Shown in pieces: positions 6,484-7,463 of a DNA stretch of 7,463 nt (position 1 is its first letter; each line of letters opens with the position of its first letter). Both the position numbers and the translations under genes were made by a program. The stretch comes from Anaerovibrio sp. (GTDB lineage Bacteria > Bacillota > Negativicutes > Selenomonadales > Selenomonadaceae), in assembly GCA_016302095.1 (NCBI GenBank), contig JAEDOE010000051.1, positions 1 through 7,463 of the forward strand, written 5' to 3'. Below the pieces are notes generated by a model. That model made no database searches, had not been told where the DNA came from, and saw only the letters and a list, made by a program, of their open reading frames with translations.

Positions 6484-7044
6484 ATGGAAATCTGCTTACT
6501 GCTTTACTGGGAATTTTGCAAGATAGGATTGTTCTGCATCGGCGGCGGCTACGCCTCCATGCCGTGGATTCAGGCAGCCGTAGTGGACAATTACCACTGG
6601 CTGACCATGAGCGAATTTATTGATATATTTACCATATCCCAGATGACGCCGGGGCCTATCGGCATCAATGCCGCTACCTTTGCCGGTACGAAAATCGCCG
6701 GGCTGCCCGGCTCAATTGCCGCCACGCTGGGCTTTGTCACCCCGTCCCTCATTCTCTGCCTGGGCGTTACCTGGCTGCTGCAAAAATATGGCGATATCAG
6801 TGCCATCAAGGGAATTCTGAACGGTCTGCGGCCGGCTGTGGTTGCCCTGATGCTGGTGGCAGGGCTCAGCTTCCTCTACCTTTCTATTTGGAACGTGGAA
6901 ACGCTGCCTGAGGATTTCGGGGCATTTGACCTCAAGGGCATCATTATCCTGGTGCTGGCATTCATCGCCGTGCGCCGCAAAATGGGAGTTATTAACCTGC
7001 TTGCAGCCAGCGGCATACTGGGGCTGGTTCTAGGATTATTATAA
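6484..7044 (+). CDS. Chromate transporter family protein, second half of a split pair
   Basis: Second short-chain CHR-family membrane protein, 186 aa, expected to assemble in the membrane with the protein encoded just upstream. Signatures are FCIGGGYASMPWIQ (residues 17-30), ISQMTPGPIGINAATFAG (51-68) and GSIAATLGFVTP, all typical of the family. It ends with a hydrophobic helix after a basic VRRKMG turn. The ATG at 6484 is chosen because AAGGAGGG (6466-6473) precedes it by 10 nt and overlaps the stop codon of the upstream gene, suggesting translational coupling. An earlier in-frame ATG at 6409 lies inside the upstream gene and would add a Cys/Trp-rich extension unlike the family. No rho-independent terminator follows. 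The next structure is the large palindrome from 7111. Confidence 0.92.
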   Translation: MEICLLLYWEFCKIGLFCIGGGYASMPWIQAAVVDNYHWLTMSEFIDIFTISQMTPGPIGINAATFAGTKIAGLPGSIAATLGFVTPSLILCLGVTWLLQKYGDISAIKGILNGLRPAVVALMLVAGLSFLYLSIWNVETLPEDFGAFDLKGIIILVLAFIAVRRKMGVINLLAASGILGLVLGLL

Positions 7045-7110
7045 ATTTCAGTTTGTCGTAGTGCTTGATCGTTACTTTGGCGATATATGTGAGTTTTATT
7101 GATTAGTGCA

Positions 7111-7336
7111 GGGGAGCTGTCAGAAAAACATCAGCAAATACTCCAATGGTCGGAGAGGCAATGCCAATGCAGGCACGCTCGCGCTACTATCCACGCCTAG
7201 CGGATGCTAAGCTCTCGCTGCGCCTACGGCTTGCGACTCGCTAAGCACCGAGGCGCGTCTCAGTGCCTTGCATTGGCACCGCCTTCTCCGCCCATCGCAT
7301 TATCTGCTAACAGTTACAATTCTGCTACAGCTCCCC
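7111..7336. repeat. 226-bp imperfect palindromic element, possibly MITE-like
   Basis: The termini are perfect 10-bp inverted repeats, GGGGAGCTGT (7111-7120) and ACAGCTCCCC (7327-7336). Further in, CGGAGA (7151-7156) and GGC (7157-7159) pair with GCC (7281-7283) and TCTCCG (7285-7290), skipping one T. TGCCAATGCAGGCAC (7162-7176) pairs with 7263-7278 around one bulged base. CGCGC (7180-7184) pairs with GCGCG (7253-7257). The apex (about 7199-7243) holds nested short stems such as TAGCG/CGCTA and TCGC/GCGA. The whole element can fold as one long hairpin in RNA or single-stranded DNA. It contains no gene. A mobile palindromic repeat or a structured RNA is plausible, and no clear target-site duplication is visible. 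It could act as the 3' end of the chr transcript. Confidence 0.7.
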
Positions 7337-7463
7337 ACTTACTTATCAGCAATCCCTTATATTTTGCCATAGAAACATAATGATACTTTACGAGCAAGCC
7401 TGAAATAGGGGGCTGGGAGGCTGACGAGACCTGATACTGCCAACTGCTATGCAAGGCAATCTG
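7337..7463. other. Right-hand edge without a recognised gene
   Basis: Together with 7045-7110 and the palindrome, this completes a 419-bp stretch with no gene I can support. Positions 7045-7110 are AT-rich and hold no clear terminator. Here the plus strand has stops in all frames. The minus strand is open from the window edge to a TAA at 7314-7316 (49 codons), with an internal ATG at 7368-7370. The peptide resembles no family I know. It could be the tail of a gene starting outside the window or simply chance. Confidence 0.3.

Noticed and set aside
7060..7095. Terminator for the chr operon between the stop and the palindrome
   Set aside because: Only a 4-bp ATCG/CGAT stem can be drawn, which is too weak to call.
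7177..7262. Integron attC site within the palindrome apex
   Set aside because: The core sites do not match the attC pattern convincingly, and no integrase or gene cassette is visible.
7401..7430. Hammerhead-like core words (CTGACGA with GAAA nearby)
   Set aside because: Only 14-15 nt separate GAAA from CTGACGA, too little for the two stems a hammerhead needs in that order, and no second GAAA follows.
7411..7446. GAGACCTG segment recalling the end of cobalamin riboswitches
   Set aside because: The conserved upstream boxes and the expected stems are not present, so the word alone is not evidence.

Overview
The window looks like chromosomal DNA from a member of the Bacillota. The gene order polA-mutM-coaE is a familiar Bacillota repair/cofactor cluster, the promoters look like vegetative sigma-70/sigma-A types, and the ribosome binding sites are strong AGGAGG-like sequences. 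G+C is roughly half by eye. A Gram-negative-type Firmicute (Negativicutes, Selenomonas-like) is my guess from overall codon style and the large palindromic repeat, but the sequence does not prove it.

Positions 1-4142 (minus strand) hold an apparent operon. A promoter at 4114-4142 is followed by an untranslated leader carrying 10-bp tandem repeats, then polA (DNA polymerase I, 916 aa), mutM (formamidopyrimidine-DNA glycosylase, 276 aa) and the first 85 codons of coaE (dephospho-CoA kinase), which runs off the left edge. MutM excises oxidised purines and PolA can fill and process repair gaps, so the pair makes sense as a base-excision-repair unit. coaE is a conserved passenger that performs the last step of CoA synthesis.

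Positions 4146-5695 (minus strand) hold a single amino acid permease of the AAT family, resembling RocC/RocE arginine permeases, with its own strong rho-independent terminator. That terminator directly abuts the polA promoter. Upstream of the permease lie a GC-rich inverted repeat and a perfect 8-bp palindrome that may be regulatory.

Positions 5751-7044 (plus strand) hold a divergently transcribed two-gene chromate-transporter (CHR) operon, a split pair of about 190 residues each. It has a good extended -10 promoter and a roughly 95-nt leader with a long hairpin.

Positions 7045-7463 contain no recognisable gene. The region is dominated by a 226-bp imperfect palindrome (7111-7336), probably a repeat element or MITE-like insertion, followed by unexplained sequence up to the window edge. 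This palindrome and the repeat arrays in the polA and coaE leaders are the least ordinary parts of the window. No CRISPR array, tRNA, rRNA, transposase or phage gene was seen.
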